A DNA stretch of 64,000 bases from Tachypleus tridentatus (lineage: Eukaryota > Arthropoda > Merostomata > Xiphosura > Limulidae), in the NCBI RefSeq assembly GCF_004210375.1, contig NC_134831.1, positions 2,046,001 through 2,110,000 of the forward strand, in the 5' to 3' direction. The notes under the pieces are model-generated. The model ran no database searches. It saw only the letters and a program-made list of their open reading frames with translations, and was not told the DNA's origin. Shown piece by piece: positions 60,561 through 64,000 of this stretch (position 1 is the stretch's first letter; each line of letters opens with the position of its first letter). A program made the translations under genes and the position numbers.

Positions 60561-62462
60561 TTGGAAGTAGTTCAAAACAGACAAGGCAAGTATACATATC
60601 ACAGCATGATGGGAGTCTGTACCAAACAATTACTGTAGAAAAAGTAGTAGTTTTGGTAAACACAAGATGAGTGCTGGTGGGTCTTATAAAAAGTAAATTC
60701 TTCACATAGTTTTGAGTAAATCTGTTAAAACACAGAACTATATATCCTCAAAACTATTAATTATTACACTTTTTTAATCTCGATTGAAAATTTTCATAAG
60801 CTGTTGAGAGAAAACTCGATACATTTATATCTGTACAATGAAAAAAAAACGTGATGTAGGAAGCATATTACATAATTATACATTTGTCACCTAGTTGGTT
60901 TTCTTGCAACAAAATCTGCTTAACTGAATAATTTAATATTGTAAAGAAATTAATGAAATACATGATACCTTTAGGGTTACTTTTGTGACAGAAAAATCAG
61001 TCAACACAGTTATCAATATTAATAACACTTAATACATCATATCTGTAGTTGCCATTCAAATAAACAATCATGATGTGAAAAAACAACAAATCTCTTATTA
61101 CTCTTAGATTACTGCTCATATGCATGTAAAAAAAAAAACTACCATTAGTTCAAAAATGACCTACGTGCTAGTTCATTATTTATAGAATTTCCCCCAAAAA
61201 GCTTCTTATATGTTCAAGGATAATAAGTTCTTCCAGCTATGTATGATTACAAGGTGATTTTAGAGAGTGCTGAAAAGTCATCAAATAAAAAGTAGAGGAT
61301 ACAGTAACTACTTCATACAAGGTAGGACAAAAAATATTTTCTTTACATGAGGAATTATCATAGAGATAGACAAATGGTATTTTGCTGAAAAATTATTTAT
61401 CTGTTATAGTAAAGGTAACTAAGCATACGGTGATTTGATCAAACTAACTAAGCATACAGTGATTTGATCAAATCTCTTGAATCGCACATCCTTTTAAATA
61501 ATTTGTTTTGAAAAAAATGTCAAGTTTTGTATTCACACCACTGACAGTTCTTGAAGATATATGATAAGGTTCTAATCCACAAAAATATTTCTTTTGAACA
61601 TTGATACTGAATATTTACGATTTCTCATGAGGATAAACAACAAATTCTGTTTAATTTTTTCTCCCTACAACCACTTACTAATGAAAACTGTAAATGATAT
61701 TTTAGATTCAGAATTGTGTTAACATTTGTTTTGGATAAAATAACAAAAGAAATATCCAAACTGCTAACCCACCTTTACCTTATGGCATCATTACATTTGC
61801 ATAATAAGCACGCATGGAACTTGGCTTTCAAGGCCAGTGATAACAAGGAATATTGCATAGAGGCGTGTAGTTTTTAAATGATTATAAACTGTAAATTTAC
61901 CAAGCAAATCTGACTTAGATTAGACAATACTCAGTGGTTACCATGTTTTATGTCTGGAGTGTCTGTATTTCAAAAAAAGTTTTGTTTATTAGAAATTAGG
62001 TTTAATGGATGCAAAAGCAGAAGTGGGCTTCATAATGTCACAAAGTCAGATATGGGTTAAATAACTAAAGATAATCATATGTAATCATCCCATGTATAAT
62101 GAGAAAATATACAACTTTCTATAAAAACTTTAATCTTTAATGGAGTCAACTTTCACTTGTTTTTCTCTGTTTTTTTTTTATGAAGTTTTTAGTTTTAAAT
62201 TCATAAAACTGTGATGCAGAATAACTTTTAAAACTGTCCCTTTAAATTTTGAAAAATGTTTTTCAATAGAACCAACATACCTATGAGGAAGAATACGAAA
62301 CTCCAAAAAACACCATGCAAGCTCACTACAACAGGTTAGAAATAGTACACACAAAGTGGTCAAAACTGTTTGATCCTACTTGAATAGTCCTCAATTTTAG
62401 CAGTAACAGAGTATAACAGCTTCAGAAAAGTGTTCTGTGAAATGAACCACAAGAATCCCATG

Positions 62463-62484
62463 GTGTGTGTGTGTGTGTGTGTGT
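62463..62484 (+). repeat. (GT)n microsatellite
   Basis: About 11 GT units in a row. Confidence 0.95.
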
Positions 62485-63613
62485 TTAATTGCAACTGTGC
62501 ACGTCACTGTAAAAAGCCAAATTTCAACCAGATGTTAATGACACTTTTGATGATTTATCTTCACATATTCTGAAGTTGGGTTTGCATTCAAGTATTACCA
62601 AAACATTTTGCTGCAAGTTTTCACACTACCACTTTGACTAAATCTGTTTAAGGTTGTTCCATTTCAAAATAGTTTCCAGTAAGAATACACTGTACATATA
62701 AAAAAAGTTTTGATGTGAGTTGACTCATTATACTCTACTGATAATAATCAGAATTACCTGCCAGTCTTAAAACAAAATTAAGTCTGCTACAGAAATATAT
62801 CTTTTAAGAGCACTGAATGACAATTTGTTTGCAAGATTTTATTATGAGCCTTAACTATCATTTAAAATAGCTTTATTTATTGAAAGCTAAAACCATTATT
62901 TATCAGACTAGACAAAATTCATTTCTGCAGTCTGTAGAATTTAATATTCTGTATCAATGCCATTAATTTCTGAAGACTCCAAAATTATATTTTGACAATA
63001 TTTTTTAGCAGATATAATACACTGAAGAATGATAAAAAACTTCAATAAAAAGTTTTGTTAAATATAAGAAACATTCACCATAAACAATTCATTCAGTTTT
63101 TCTACTGCCAGCATTAGAATTATGTAAATAGAATTTAATTTCTTCCCAGTTATGGGAATATTAGCTATATATTTATAGATTACTTAGATGACAGAACAAA
63201 GAATATTTCAATAATGTTCTATCACCACTTAAAAAAAATTAATAAGAATCACTTATTTACATTTAACAAATATGGCAAGTCAGTAAAACAAAGTAAAACT
63301 TCCAAAGAAAATATTTTAGTGTTTTAGTTTATTTTCATAGTTTAGTATATTTCATGATCTCACGATTTGAAACTTAAACACTTTATATTAATGCATTTTT
63401 TTCTTCCTTTTTTCTGGAATATTTAACCACTTTGGAAAACTTAACTATTTCAAAATAGTTAATTATCGTACAGTTTGTAAAATATAATTAACAGCTTAAA
63501 AGTAGAAATCTAAAAGAAACTAACAATAACTTGTGCTGAGTAAATTATTAAAGCGTGTCCTGAACACACTACAAAGACCATTTCTTCTTGGCTAGATGGT
63601 TAGAGGGATAAAG

Positions 63614-63737
63614 TTAAGAAAACGAAAATTCCTTCAGGTGTTCTTCGATATCTACTCGACAGATTGGACAACGTTTGTTGGTGGTCAGCCACTGGTCAAC
63701 ACACACTATATGGAAGAGATGCATACAAGGGAGACGC
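63614..63737 (-). CDS. Last coding exon of Arkadia (RNF111/RNF165)-type RING-H2 ubiquitin ligase
   Basis: Arkadia-type ligases ubiquitinate negative regulators of TGF-beta/BMP signalling, such as SnoN/Ski, in the nucleus. On the minus strand, an acceptor (CTGTGTTGCAG, AG at 63738-63739) opens a 41-codon exon ending in TAA at 63614-63616. It reads [20 protein letters not shown] then [16 protein letters not shown] and a short FSFS end. It carries the distal RING-H2 ligands: Cys in LPC, both His in MHLFH, Cys in VCVDQW, and the last two Cys in CPIC. Human RNF111 has nearly the same sequence here ([18 protein letters not shown]). It enters with one base of a split Arg codon. The first RING cysteines and the rest of the gene are to the right, outside the window. 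RNF111 and RNF165 cannot be told apart from this exon. Confidence 0.88.
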
Positions 63738-64000
63738 CTGCAACACAGACAAAGCATTTTCACACACCAAATAAACGTGGTAAACATTTTATTGAAACTT
63801 TTCACCAAAGGAGCTTGAAGTACAGATATGCAGTTACAGAGAAAAAAACAAAAAGTAAACAAAGTGTGAAAACAGTAATATTAAGATAAAATCTTCTTCA
63901 CCCATAACGTTTTGAAGCTTATTACTATGACATCTATGTAAAACCAACAAAATCAAAATAATAAAACAGCCTAAAATCATGTCCGAGTTAACCAACACAA

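Larger units (their letters stand above)
57255..63613. other. AT-rich gene-free stretch, possibly partly 3' UTR of the minus-strand ligase
   Basis: No coding frame with a family motif was found. It contains a minisatellite at 60178-60560, a two-unit ~33-bp repeat near 61404-61472 (TAACTAAGCATAC.GTGATTTG) and a GT microsatellite at 62463-62484. The right part may be 3' UTR of the RING ligase gene, but I could not place its end. Confidence 0.5.

Overview
The window looks like animal nuclear DNA, most likely chelicerate and plausibly a horseshoe crab. It is AT-rich and intron-rich, with GT-AG introns. It is littered with a tRNA-Lys-like SINE that I associate from memory with horseshoe crab sequence. 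The species call is an inference and was not checked by search. There are two diverged I/Jockey-group LINEs, a broken Tc1 transposon, a small hAT MITE and an unclassified element with terminal inverted repeats.

Left third (720-18544, + strand): nine exons whose phases all join make 1326 nt (441 codons plus stop). They encode the C-terminal part of a PSIP1/LEDGF or HDGFL2-like chromatin protein: a lysine-rich linker, a charged helix, then a clear integrase-binding domain (IBD) split over three exons, and an acidic tail. The PWWP domain would lie left of the window. The introns hold a full-length but decayed LINE (3375-8640) and a composite insertion (12881-16380) made of an inverted-repeat element with a Tc1 transposon and a SINE inside it.

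Middle (18700-31955): mostly non-coding sequence with SINE pieces, a 5'-truncated second LINE copy (25745-30420), and one weak promoter-like site.

Right-centre (31956-54163): a recent tandem triplication of an ~8.4-kb unit. Each unit carries one intact 338-codon transporter gene of the drug/metabolite transporter (EamA/SLC35G-like) family. Units 1 and 2 are followed by a 2.9-kb spacer and a cut-off SINE at which the next unit starts. Unit 3 lacks the spacer. A TATA-plus-initiator promoter with a short exon and splice donor sits near the middle of each unit, downstream of that unit's transporter. This suggests that the promoter in one unit may drive the transporter of the next. Degraded, older copies of unit segments follow at about 55186-57254.

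Right end: AT-rich sequence with no gene I can support, then the last coding exon of an Arkadia (RNF111/RNF165)-type RING-H2 ubiquitin ligase on the minus strand (63614-63737). The long gene-free stretch before it may include that gene's 3' UTR. There is no operon-like logic. The striking features are the young transporter array, its SINE-linked junctions, and an IBD that lacks the integrase-contacting aspartate.
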